Assembly: GCA_034769895.1 (NCBI GenBank)
Contig: CM068373.1
Location: 440,925,080 to 440,989,079 of the forward strand
Reading direction: 5' to 3'
From: Magicicada septendecula
Lineage: Eukaryota; Arthropoda; Insecta; Hemiptera; Cicadidae
DNA: 64,000 bases
Position 1 is the stretch's first letter, and every line of letters begins with the position of its first letter. Below the pieces are notes generated by a model, which was not told where the DNA came from, ran no database searches, and saw only the letters and a program-made list of their open reading frames with translations. Both the position numbers and the translations under genes were made by a program. Of this stretch, positions 10,278-20,743 are shown one piece after another.

Positions 10278-11249
10278 ATGCTGAAACACACGCATAACAA
10301 AGACCATGACACTATACAACATGACATAAAACGCAAATTAGAACCACACGAACAAAAACACCATAATAATGAAATCCAAACACTAAAAAATATAAAACGT
10401 AAATTACAAGAACACAACCTAACCATACTCAAAGCAGATAAAGGTAACATAAATGTCATAATAGAAAAACAGGATCTAAATAACAAAATCGAAACATTTT
10501 TTACTGAAAACAACATAACCAAATTAAATAAAGACCCCACCACAAAATATCACAAACAAATAAATAAAATCATAAATAACACAAAACACATAATCACACC
10601 TGACAACATCAAATATCTGAAACAAATTAAACCAAACCCCCCTACACTGAATGCACTACCAAAATTACACAAACCTAATATCCCCATCAGACCACTTATA
10701 AACAACACACAAGCACCCACACACAAAATAGCTAGACATTTAGATAAATTAATCAGAAACAACATAAATTTAACAAACAACACCACCGTCAAAAATAATT
10801 TAGATCTGGTGAATAAAACTCAACATGTCCACATTCCACACAATTCTACACTAGCTTCATTTGACATAACAAACCTATACACCAATGTACCCATAAAAGA
10901 AACTATAACTACATTAGAACAGTTACTAAAACTAAATAACACACCAGAAACACACATAAAAGAGATCATCCATCTCACTAAAATTATCACCGAGCAAAAT
11001 TATTTCTCACACAATAACATGTTTTACACACAAACAGATGGACTACCCATGGGCTCCCCTATATCAGGAATACTTGCCGAAATATTTGTACATACCATAG
11101 AACAAGAACACATATTAAACAATAACAAATACACCAACAAAATCATATATTGGCACAGATATGTTGATGACATTTTACTCCTATACAACGGCAACAAAAG
11201 GCAAATTGAAAATTTCCACAAATACATTACACTATACACCAAAAATTAA
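10278..11249 (+). CDS. PLE-A reverse transcriptase (Penelope type), N-terminally truncated
   Basis: The frame has 323 codons. It starts with lysine-rich helices, then KADKGN (about residue 53). ALPKLHKP (127) and IRPLINN (138) are signature Penelope blocks. FDITNLYTNVPI (194) carries the first catalytic Asp, DGLPMGSPISG (254-264) follows, and YVDDILLLY (295) carries the catalytic Asp pair. All key catalytic residues are intact. The frame stops at 11249 where the intact family would continue, so the real product was an RT-endonuclease fusion broken by one base. The ATG at 10278 is simply the first in frame after the inverted junction. Penelope RTs are related to telomerase and use target-primed reverse transcription. 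Confidence 0.9.
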   Translation: MLKHTHNKDHDTIQHDIKRKLEPHEQKHHNNEIQTLKNIKRKLQEHNLTILKADKGNINVIIEKQDLNNKIETFFTENNITKLNKDPTTKYHKQINKIINNTKHIITPDNIKYLKQIKPNPPTLNALPKLHKPNIPIRPLINNTQAPTHKIARHLDKLIRNNINLTNNTTVKNNLDLVNKTQHVHIPHNSTLASFDITNLYTNVPIKETITTLEQLLKLNNTPETHIKEIIHLTKIITEQNYFSHNNMFYTQTDGLPMGSPISGILAEIFVHTIEQEHILNNNKYTNKIIYWHRYVDDILLLYNGNKRQIENFHKYITLYTKN

Positions 11250-12151
11250 AATTCACACTAGATTTAGAACAAAATAATAGCATAAACTTCCTGGACCTTA
11301 CAATTACCAAAACAAACAACACACACACATACAAAATATACAGAAAACCCACCACAACAGACATGGTCATACATAACTCATCCAACCACCCAGCTCAACA
11401 CAAACATGCAGCTTTCAACTACATGCTCCATAGGCTCACTTCAATACCCCAAAACATACATGACTACCAACAAGAACTCAACACAATCAAATATATAGCA
11501 GTCAAAAATGGATACAATCCCGATTTAATCAACAAACTACACAAACGCATCCTAAACACAAAAAGTAAAACACATAAAACCAACAGCACACAACCCAGTA
11601 AATACATCACACTCACATACTACAATTCCAACACACACAAAATTGCTAACACATTCAGGAAACACAATTATAAAGTAGCCTACAGAACTAACAACACCAT
11701 CAGGAAACACATAAATAATACTAACAAAGACACAGACACATACAGCAAAACTGGTGTTTATAAATTAAACTGCAGTGATTGTAACCAGTTCTACATCGGC
11801 CAGACGGGAAGATCTTTTTCCTCAAGATACTCTGAACATTTAAAAGCTCTCACCACAAACTACATACACTCTACATTCGCCACACATTTACAAAATGAAA
11901 ACCACGGTTACACAAACATAGAACACAACATGGAAATACTACACTACTTACCTAAAAGTAGAAAACTAAACACAGCAGAACAATATGAAATATACAGACA
12001 TCACACACTACAACCACACAACATATTAAATGACCAATTACACTATAGATCACATATACTTTTTGATACACTTGTTCGAACACACACTTTGAATCCCAGC
12101 GCCAATTCCCTCCCACCAGCAACCCCCTCCACACACACCTATAACCCATAA
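11237..12151 (+). CDS. PLE-A GIY-YIG endonuclease domain (C-terminal half of the PLE polyprotein)
   Basis: The annotated ATG is at 11363, but coding sequence of the same frame runs back to about 11237 (F-T-L-D-L-E-Q and N-F-L-D-L-T-I-T-K), so it is the second half of the RT-endonuclease protein. The endonuclease begins GVYKLNCSDCNQFYIGQTGR (from about residue 131 after the ATG), giving the G-V-Y / Y-I-G pair, then a conserved R and S-E-H. C-x-x-C in KLNCSDC is the usual PLE zinc-binding feature. It cuts target DNA to prime RT. It ends in the terminal repeat, close to the ribozyme motif. Confidence 0.9.
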   Translation, partial: HQKLKFTLDLEQNNSINFLDLTITKTNNTHTYKIYRKPTTTDMVIHNSSNHPAQHKHAAFNYMLHRLTSIPQNIHDYQQELNTIKYIAVKNGYNPDLINKLHKRILNTKSKTHKTNSTQPSKYITLTYYNSNTHKIANTFRKHNYKVAYRTNNTIRKHINNTNKDTDTYSKTGVYKLNCSDCNQFYIGQTGRSFSSRYSEHLKALTTNYIHSTFATHLQNENHGYTNIEHNMEILHYLPKSRKLNTAEQYEIYRHHTLQPHNILNDQLHYRSHILFDTLVRTHTLNPSANSLPPATPSTHTYNP

Positions 12152-12184
12152 CGGTTACTTTGTACAGACATTCTGTATTTCAAA

Positions 12185-12225
12185 TCCCACTGAGGAAGAC
12201 GGACACCACGTCGAAACGTTTGGGA
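12185..12225 (+). ncRNA. Hammerhead ribozyme motif in PLE-A 3' terminal repeat
   Basis: Read in order: stem I 5' strand UCCCA; CUGAGGA (position 7 is free in hammerheads); one extra A; stem II GACG/CGUC with a 7-nt loop; GAA; palindromic stem III ACGU; U at the cleavage position; stem I 3' strand UGGGA. Stem I pairs perfectly (5 bp). The very short palindromic stem III implies pairing between two copies, as in dimeric hammerheads. Hammerhead motifs are reported for Penelope-like elements. The extra A after CUGANGA is unlike textbook hammerheads. Confidence 0.65.
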
Positions 12226-12279
12226 CATAAAACCAACAAGTAAGTGTTCACTAGCGAAAGTTTGTGTATATATATAATA

Positions 12280-12291
12280 TAAGAAAAATTG
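12280..12291 (+). repeat. Target-site duplication of PLE-A (right)
   Basis: TAAGAAAAATTG, identical to 9800-9811. Confidence 0.85.
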
Positions 12292-12641
12292 GATACAGGT
12301 AGGTCTGAGCATCAAAATATCCTAACTGAATAAGCTTTTTTAAAAATGAAACTAGCTAACTTTTGCACATTCTTGATTGAGCTTTTTTCGTGCTAGCTTT
12401 CGCACATTCTTGAATGAATATGAAGATGTTTTATTAAGGTGTTCAATTAAATAAGTATTTTTCGGAAAATATAAATTAAGGTCGAGAATAATTCACCATA
12501 TAAATAAATTACAGCAGTGAAAGAAACTGCAGACGAGAGTAACATGAGGTCTTGTGTTTTTTTAAAATAAATGTAAATACTTATAAAAAATAACAGAAAT
12601 AATAGTCGAATATTAGTTGTATTATAATGAAAAACATGTAC

Positions 12642-12679
<38 letters not shown>

Positions 12680-12960
12680 ACGCTCAAATTTTGTATATAA
12701 TAAAATGAAATATATTACTGAAATGAAAGAAATTTCATAGATATTGAACATCACATTTTATAACTTCAACTTTTTGCTTTATTTATAGTAAAATGTTGTT
12801 TCTCATTCATCTGTTCTTTTACCAGTTGTAACACTTTTAGTGTTAAAATATATTCTTCTCCTAAAATTCTGTATTGAAATTACCTCCTTTTTAACTTCTA
12901 GAAATTACTCTTCTAGAAACAGTTTTTTGTTGTCCAGGATTATAAAGATTCTTGCAAGTA
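12292..12960 (+). mobile_element. DDE transposon copy A, part downstream of PLE-A (extent uncertain)
   Basis: Continuity is shown by R-K-I-G-Y-R across the PLE duplication. A segment of about 33 bases at 12922-12954 (centred on CAGTTTTTTGTTGTCCAGGA) recurs at 28416-28448, directly after the N-terminal part of copy B, so it belongs to the same element. I do not find the 3' terminal repeat. Confidence 0.45.
12644..12676 (+). repeat. (TG)n microsatellite
   Basis: About 16 TG units followed by TGCGCACGC. Confidence 0.95.
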
Positions 12961-13867
12961 AATTAAAACGAAGAACGCATTCCTTTATGTAATGATAAAC
13001 TGGAGAGATAGTCGAGTGTAATTAAGGAGTGGAAGTGTACAGTTTGCAAATTCCATTGTGATAAGAATGGTCAGGAAGGCTGTAGTTTTTTTACGTCTCA
13101 GCAGTACACAATGGCAGAACCAAACAACACTCAGATATATGTTTATAAAACATTCTGATTCGTAACAGCAACAAATAGATACACACACAGATTCAGCACA
13201 GAAGATGGACTATGAAAATTGTAAATGTGTCTCTAAGTACTGTATTGAACAACACTTAATACACACCAAGATTTAGTAGTAAACTTACTACTATATCAAG
13301 ATATAGTTTCAAGATAACTGCTTGTTAAAGTTACAACCATAATGTATTATTATGACCTTTCTGTCAAATAAGAGTTAGGGAAATGCTAAATATTTTAAAG
13401 TACTGTAATATGGAAAGTGGGGAGTCTTTATGTTAAATTGTGTTTTTTTTTCAGATCATTATAATAGTAAATGACTTGGGAAACCAAGCACTTGGCTGTG
13501 TTCTGTTTCTTGCTATCATCCTTTTGTTTATCACTTACAGCCATGTATCAATATAATTATATTTAGTACCTCAGCGGAGAAAAGTATGTGTGTGGTAATT
13601 ATACAGCAGTAATATATTTTATATTTTTCGTAACCTATTACTGCTGGGCTGTATATGCTGCCAGCACTGCTGCAGAGCCACTACCACTACCACAGATGCA
13701 ACAGTGCAACATTCCCCTCTTCATGCCATACATGAGGTAAGGGCCCGTTCATGAACATACAAATGATTAGCATGGCACCCAACCCTAATGAAAAACACAT
13801 TCTAATCACTTATAGAGCTAATTCTGCTCAGTGCAGGACATCCCAAACACCAGTTAGTCAGTCAATT
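12961..13867. other. No recognisable feature
   Basis: AT-rich sequence with short frames only. A CTG/CCA-rich patch at 13644-13710 is low-complexity. Part may be the undetected 3' half of DDE copy A. Confidence 0.5.
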
Positions 13868-14137
13868 GTTCTTTTACTTCCATGTTCCATAAGGAAATAA
13901 GTTCATTACAAGCTCCCTTTGGCCAGCTCTTCGTTCGACCTACAAACATTTTATTCAAAAGTACAGTCCTTCCTCACGAAGGTTGAGGATAGTCTTCACC
14001 CACCTGACATGGGGGTACCATTTTAGCTGATAAGTCATTTCTTCAGAACTCAAGCATCCACTTAGTTAATATTTAAATGATTTTAAATATAAATTTTAGA
14101 ACATGGAAGTCATGTATGGTTCTCCATACCGATTTTT
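13868..14137 (+). repeat. Short internally deleted copy of the 14842-16372 repeat
   Basis: The first ~28 bases (ACTTCCATGTTCCATAAGG core) match 14842-14870 and the last ~220 bases match 16145-16372 (shared GCTCTTCGTTCGACCTAC and GTCATGTATGGTTCTCCA), in the same orientation. About 1.26 kb in the middle is missing. This is the relation expected between a non-autonomous derivative and its longer relative. Both ends hold ACTTCCATGT in opposite orientation, suggesting inverted termini. Confidence 0.65.
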
Positions 14138-14211
14138 TTACTAGGGAAACACAGAAACACAGTAGACTAATAACTATCGATGATTTGGAATATTAGTGAT
14201 AGTGTCCAGTG

Positions 14212-14219
14212 CATCTTAC
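14212..14219 (+). repeat. hAT-2 target-site duplication (left)
   Basis: CATCTTAC, repeated as CATCTGAC at 20178-20185 (7 of 8 identical). The 8-bp length is diagnostic of hAT. Confidence 0.8.
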
Positions 14220-14841
14220 CAGTGGCATACCTAGGGGGCTGCGGTCCACGCTGGGTACCATTTTCAAATATGAATTTTTTTTCTCAATGTAAAAAAGTAT
14301 TGATTTTCTTACTTTTAAAATGTTCTTAGAGTACTACAAACTTATAAATATTATATGTATTATGTAGTAGCTACAACTTGACAAAGTAATCGAAAACAAT
14401 AGCACCTACATTGTGAACCAACGCAACGATGATTATCTTCTTTGTGATGTGACAGATGTGTGACAGTGATTTGACTTTAGTTTCCACCCCTTCAGTTGAC
14501 CGACACAGATTCACCCAATCCGATAAGATGTCTGCAGACGTAAACAGACAGTTCACTGGCGTCGATGGGCTGTTATTGTTTTAGCAACTAGTCGCTGAAG
14601 TGAATTATTACATGGTTTTCTTTTAACAGTGTTTGGCTTGTATGAGTTCTTTAGAATGCCAATACATCCATCCATACATGTATTAAAATTCAATTTTTGA
14701 CAGATTGTTCGTTGTGTTGAGTGTTATTGGGCCTAAAATGTAAACAGTTGATACAAGTTTTCAATTATGCATTTTATCTATTAGGTTCCATAATTTTGTC
14801 TTCGTTCTTCATTCAACTTTTATTAATATCAAAGGTACGAT

Positions 14842-16372
14842 TTTTACTTCCATGTTCCATAAGGAAATGGAAGTATGGTCATGGCGAAAAAAATCGTGTT
14901 CAAGATAACGGCTTTGATTTTATCTGATGATTGTACTATCAAAACATGAAAAAGTCATTTTTCAAAAAATGTCTGTGTGTGTGTGTCAGTCTGTCTGTGT
15001 GTAGAATTTTTTCTATGGCAAATGATAACAGCCACAAATTCAAACAGAATCAAATAATTTTTTGCATACAGCCCTGAATTGTAAAGGGCTCAAGACCTAT
15101 TGTTTTTGGTGAAGATCAGTTAGGGAAAGGGGCAGTTTACCTGCAACGTTTTACATTTTAACAAGAGTAAAGTGCTTAATTTTAATAAATAAAGTATCCT
15201 GAAAAGAAGGTCATAATAATCCACTGTAGAAAGGTAGATGAAATATCTATAAATGAAAAGGGTAGTTGAAGGGGGAGGGGGTAATTTTTTTATAAATTAT
15301 ATAGGTTTTATATGTGTACTATGTTATTGACAACAAAGAAGTAGTTTCTATGGAAACATTTCATTTCACTTTAACAAAATTCTATATTTTTCATTTTAAT
15401 TTAAATCATGTATGAGTGAAAATATATCGTTCCTGGCAAGCAAGCATATCTCAATTATGTAATGTTTACTTTTCCAAAGTTTTATTATTGTGATTACCGC
15501 AATAAAAAGGTCGGCAGGACACACACAAAATTTGCGTTATTCCTGGCCTCACTCATGTTTATTTTATTATGTTTGCATGCTTTTTAAATGAAAAGTGCCG
15601 AAACCCACACCAACACAACGCGTGCAAGCCAAAAAAGTGAACTTCGATTTGCTTCCTGCGGATCGCTGGACAGTGTTGTTGTATTAAAGCAATTAATACA
15701 ATTTGTGTACTAATTTTTCTATTATGATATGACAGTTATAAACTAATATGTGCATGTGTGTATGTATGAAAAATATATAAATATTTTTCTCCTTTGGAAA
15801 ATTGTTTGCTCCTCCTTGAAAATATTTTGACCTCCCTGATGGCTAGTTATTTACTAGCCTGTGTGGAATATAGCGTTAGACATGGATCAGAATGGTGGGT
15901 GTTAAACAGGAGACACAAACATATTAAGGAAGAAATGTTTTGCTGAGAACTTTATAATTATACAGGTGAACAGAATAGTCTTTCATGAAATCAGAAGACA
16001 AATGGAAAGAAATAAATCAAGACTCGATTTTAAAAAAGAAAAATGACTAGTATAGTATTGACAGTAAAGACTTTGATAACACTATAGACATCCCTCGGCC
16101 CCATGCAGCGAGAGTACAATTTCATTACAGGAATCAGATCGCAGCTACCTTTAGCTAGCTCTTCGTTCGACCTACAGACATTTTATCCAAAAGTACTGTC
16201 CTTCCTCACGAAGGTTGAGGATAGTCTTAATCCACCTGACATGGTGGTACCATTTTAGCTGATACGTAATTTTTTCACAACTCAAGCATCCACTTATTTA
16301 ATTAATATTTAAATGATTTTAAATATAAATATTAGGACATGGAAGTCATGTATGGTTCTCCACACCTATTTT
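14842..16372 (+). repeat. Interspersed repeat of about 1.53 kb within hAT-2
   Basis: It is defined by its deletion derivative at 13868-14137, which shares both ends. It contains a TG-rich stretch (14972-15002) and a 43-base match to the block at 3801-4020. No coding frame stands out. It may be a DNA-transposon remnant of unknown family. Confidence 0.5.
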
Positions 16373-17109
16373 TTATTATTACTATATAATACCAAGTCAA
16401 TTGACATGAAATTTAAAGCAGAAGAAGATATTAGGGCCATGCCTCTAAAGCAATTGAACATAGGCTTATGGAGTTAAATTCAATAGCTTTAAAACTATAC
16501 ATATTTTCAAAAACAGTGGCTATTTTGGTGAATGTGTTGCTTACCTTTTACCATGAATAATTATGCAACATGCGCATTGTGAGCAAGTATTCTGTAGCTT
16601 TCTTTTTCAATGAAACATTGTGTTTTACTGTTTCTTTTTTATTATTTAATAATATAAAAAACTTTCTAGAAAAAATGCATCTGAAACAAAATAAAAGCAT
16701 TTGCCTAGGGGTGTCAAGGGTGCACACTCACCTCCAATTAATTTAGGATAAATAAGAGAAATTTGTCAAAAATCTATAATATAACATGTTATTTTTATTT
16801 ATTTTTTTATTACAAAATTAAATTTCTACTATATAATTACTTCAAGATTTTGCGAATACAGATTATGTTACACATCTCACTTATTCTGTGAAATATTTCT
16901 CAATTTAATAAAGATGCAGAAAGAAGCCAACCATTTTTGCGTAGCCTTGTTTGCATTTTTTCCATATTAATCACACTTGCTGTTAGATACTTAAATACAA
17001 TTCTCAGGAACTAAAACTGAATTTATTTTATTAGCAAATTCCCGAACTAGGGAATTATGTGAATGAGGAGACACTTCTGTGCGCTACGCGGGCCAACCAC
17101 AGAGCAGAG

Positions 17110-19660
17110 AAATATTGTCTGAGTTTAGAAAAGCAAAGTACTTTGGTATTCTTTTCGACTGTATGCCAAATTTATCACATACTGAGCAGATGTGTTAAAT
17201 GATTCAATACGTTCACATTGAGTATGGGAAAGTAGAAGTATGAGAGTCCTTTATAGGGTTTTACTCCCTGACTGGGAAAAAGGCTGATTTCATAAGTAGT
17301 GGAATTGTGAAGAACATTAAAAAGGATGGTCTTGATATTAAGATGTGCCGAAGCCTAGGGTACGAGAATGCAGGAATGTACGAACTATGGCAAAAATCCA
17401 CACAAGTGTTCAGGCAAGGATACAGCAGATGAATCCTAAGGGTTTATTTGCTCCTTGTACTAACCTCTCTTTAAACCTGTGTGGAGTTTATTCATTTGGG
17501 AGTGTACCCTCTTGTGTAACATTTTTGGAGTTCTAGAGAGTGTTTACAAATTCTTCTCAGCCTCAACTCATCATTGGGATGTACTGAAGAAACATGTAAT
17601 GATTTCTGTCAAGAGATTGGTAGAAAGAAGATGGAGTGCCTACCATAAGGCAGTAAAACCTGCAAAGGTAGAATTCATTAAACTAGTGGAAGCAATTAAA
17701 GAACTGTCTAGTCCAGAAGAAAATATTGAAACAAGGGGCTCAGGACAGGTCTTATTGAATGCTGTCCGCGACTTTTCATTCTTATGTTCTCTTTCCCTCT
17801 GTAGTGATGTACTGGATGAAGTTAATGATACCCAATAATATTTGCAAATAAAGGGAATAAGCTTTGAAAAATGTGTGATCAAAATGCGATCCCTGAAGTT
17901 GTATTTTAATAATGAGTGTAATACTATCGTCGACAATGCCGTCACATTTGCTATTGAGGTGTGTGAAAATGGACATTCCTGTAGAAAATAGGGGTAGAAG
18001 AAAGTTCAAGAAGATGATACCAGGGGAAAAGTAGAGAGATGTTTGTCTAACAATAAAACAAGAATTGAAAAGAGCTATGTTTGAATGTGTGGATCAATTC
18101 CATTCAGAAATTGATAATAGGACCAAATAAATGGAAAAAGTGTCAAAATTGTTCGGTATTCTGGAACCAAATAACTTAGTCAGTGCTTCAAATGAAGATT
18201 TGCAAGGTCTATCATCAAATCTTATTGAAACGTGTAACGGCCCAGTTATGGCCATCACGTAAAATATGAAAACTAGACACTTGGCCAAGATGGAGCAAAA
18301 ATGTGCTGGAGCCCAAAGTGACAAGACTTGCAATAAAACACTCATTTAAACCGTAACAACTTTTTATTAGTGTTTCCTCATTTCATCATCATAACATGTT
18401 TTGCTACAGTGTTCAAACGATTGAATTCTTGTATATTTCATAGCAGTTCTTAGTTTTCATTATATCAACAAAAATATATATTCAATTTGTATTAATCACA
18501 ATTACCAATACTATTAACAATAAAAATTAATCAAACAGTATAACAAGTGGATCCTTTTAACACAGTTAATAATATAAATCACAAATATACATCCATAGGA
18601 CTTGTTCTAACAAAATTTTAATCATTATAAATATGAAAATACTATTTATATGTATGCTTTGAAAACTGGTGGAGTCTTGTTGTTGAGATTTAGTAAATGG
18701 AATCCTCCCACCTGTACTTTTGAAGAATTAATAATACCAAGTAGAGCCTGTGATGATGAGTGTCGTAATGGTACTGGTGAGTTCCGAACCTCCTGCTAGT
18801 CTCCTTCTGGGCAGCTGTCCTTTTAGTGTTCTGGCGTATTTCTGGGTCTGACAGCATTGGGAAGCTTTCTAGTGCACAGCTCTGCAGATGGTGACGGGTG
18901 TTGGTGTCACCATCTCCGCATTTCCCTCTCTCCCGGCTATACGGGGACCCTGAGACACTTTAGAAATTTACGAACTCATAGTAAGTTGAACAAGTTGTTT
19001 GCCAAGCCGTCAGACCATAAAACGCCCAGTTGGAAGGCTGAAGACGAAATGAGGAAGAACTGCTTGTTCTGCTAACCCACCAAGGTACAGAAATTCAACT
19101 TATTTAGAATTGTTTAACCTAACTTCAGCCAGCAAGGCATCAGCTGTTACAGTTGGCTGGCTAACTCAATCGTGTTGATGTGCGGCAGAGACACAGCCTT
19201 ACTAATTGCATAGCTGTGTCGTCCAGAGGCCACCCACTTTGGCGGCAGCAACTGTTTAAATCATGCCGGGAAAATTCAAACCCGGCACAAACGTTTGATG
19301 AATTCTCCAAAGAAGACATCATTGTTGAAATCAAGCGACTGAGAAGACATTTGCAAGTGGCTGAAATCGACCAAGAATAGTGCAAGAAGTGGTCATCGGT
19401 GAAATTTTTGGAATTCATAATTGAAATGGAATTTTCTGACTCTGTTCCAAACTTGGCTTTAGCATTAATACCCAATTTGCTTATAGATTGCTTCGTGTAA
19501 ACAAGGTTTTTCTAAACTTAAGTCGATTAAAAGTTGTCTTTGTTCTACTACAAGCCAGTTGAGGCTTTCAATCGAGCACAAAACAGCTGATAAAATTAAT
19601 TTTGATGATGCAATTAGTAAATTCCCAGAAATCAAAGTACAAAGACAGAAAACATAAGAT
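17110..19660 (+). pseudogene. hAT-2 transposase (ZMYM1/DUF4371-like), degenerate
   Basis: The pieces are spread over several frames. 17285-17345 has F-I-S and K-K-D-G-L-D-I. 17345-17530 has V-Q-A-R-I-Q-Q-M-N-P-K-G-L-F-A-P-C followed by N-L-S-L-N-L-C-G-V, the conserved C..H/N..LNLCG block. 17530-17838 has V-Y-K-F-F-S-A-S-T-H and W-D-V-L-K, then R-W-S-A. 17839-18345 is the following helical region. 19160-19480 is helical with S-R-G-H. 19480-19500 has V-P-N-L-A-L-A-L-I-P-N-L. 19570-19655 is the C-terminal S-I-E-H-K-T-A-D-K-I-N-F-D-D-A-I of the dimerisation domain. Stops and frameshifts are numerous, so it is inactive. Confidence 0.75.
18357..19100. other. Unassigned sequence splitting the hAT-2 transposase
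   Basis: AT-rich to about 18660, then noticeably GC-richer to 19080. A 10-bp perfect hairpin (AGATGGTGAC at 18886-18895 with its inverse at 18906-18915) lies inside. The 72-codon frame at 18857-19075 has no family I recognise. Confidence 0.35.
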
Positions 19661-20177
19661 GTTTAAAATCATAGAGAAATATTGATGTGATATATGTGTT
19701 TACAGTGAATTATGCATTAACCAAATCACAAATTACTGAAGATATTAAAGTATTTTAAAATTAAAATGTGTATTTTGATTGATGACGATCCTATTTGTTC
19801 TTGTAATTTTATTGATAGTCAGCAACAGATCATTTATCCTGATAACAATTTTAGCATAGTTTGAAGTGTAGTTTCAGTATCTGTAAGTGGCGTTTGCTAG
19901 TAAACTTTAGTGTACGGTATAAGAAAATGTGCATAGGCTACCATGACTATAGTTAATATAGTCTTTGTGTAGTTACTGTATTATTAAATATTGCACTTGG
20001 ATTGTTGAAAGAAAAACTAACTTTATGTTGACAATAAAGACATTATATTCGGCTATTAGCTTACTCAAATCTGAGTACCATTTAAATGATTTTGGCTGTT
20101 TGGAGGGGGGTATCATTATGGGGAGGTGACAAATCCGAGCTCCGCACTGGGTACCAAATAGCTTAGGTATGCCACTG

Positions 20178-20185
20178 CATCTGAC
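20178..20185 (+). repeat. hAT-2 target-site duplication (right)
   Basis: CATCTGAC, one mismatch to 14212-14219. Confidence 0.8.
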
Positions 20186-20658
20186 AAATTTTTTTGTAGC
20201 CTAACAAAATGATTCTAACATTATATTGTCTCCTAGACTACTACAATGTCAAAGTGATTCACAACCCACCAATTAAATAATGTTATAGTAATATTCGTTT
20301 TCATGTTGAAAACAGTGCTTCAACAGCCAAAAAGCAAATGGATCTTGCTAATATTTTTTCAAAAAAAAAAAAAAAAAATTAATATTTAAAGTTGTGTTTA
20401 ACTAGTGTCAATAAATTACATAAAAGTGTCAGATTTCTGGAAGGATTGTGTATAGAATTTCCATGGGATTAATTAAAATTGTCATCTTTTTTTTAAATTT
20501 TCATTTACCTTCCCTGCACCCAAAAATCCCTTTTGCCGCCACTTAGGTAATGTTACCACTTTACTGATGTATATATTGGTATGAATTATTTTAGAGTATT
20601 TAGAACATCTTTTTCAAATTTGTCTGAAAAAAATGCAGAAAGAATAAATTCAATACTG

Positions 20659-20660
<2 letters not shown>

Positions 20661-20742
<82 letters not shown>
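20661..20742 (+). repeat. (GT)n microsatellite, left part, split by LTR-I
   Basis: About 41 GT units run up to the first base of the LTR. The array continues on the other side at 26429-26456. Confidence 0.95.

Positions 20743-20743
<1 letters not shown>

Larger units (their letters stand above)
9812..12279 (+). mobile_element. Penelope-like element PLE-A with inverted terminal copies
   Basis: The insertion is 2,468 bp with a 12-bp duplication, inside the DDE transposase gene. It encodes RT and a GIY-YIG endonuclease on the plus strand. The 3' end (about 11894-12279) is present again in inverted orientation at the 5' end (about 9846-10230), giving imperfect inverted terminal repeats of roughly 350-390 bp. 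This is a known Penelope architecture. The RT N-terminus is cut off by the junction near 10240-10280. A one-base frame change near 11225-11240 separates RT from endonuclease, so the copy is dead but not very old. Confidence 0.92.
14220..20177 (+). mobile_element. hAT DNA transposon 2, near-complete, degenerate
   Basis: The terminal repeats are CAGTGGCATACCTAGG (14220-14235) and its inverse CTTAGGTATGCCACTG (20162-20177), 14 of 16 matching, with GGGTACC also conserved inside both ends. An 8-bp duplication with one change flanks it. The length is 5,958 bp. The plus strand carries a decayed ZMYM1/DUF4371-like transposase between about 17110 and 19660. About 1.5 kb near the left end (14842-16372) is a separate interspersed repeat, and 18357-19100 does not look like transposase, so the element has probably taken insertions. 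Confidence 0.88.

Noticed and set aside
10229-11242. Minus-strand frames rich in Leu/Phe/Cys opposite PLE-A
   Set aside because: Antisense shadows of the Asn/Lys-rich PLE coding strand; the same effect occurs at 34194-34753.
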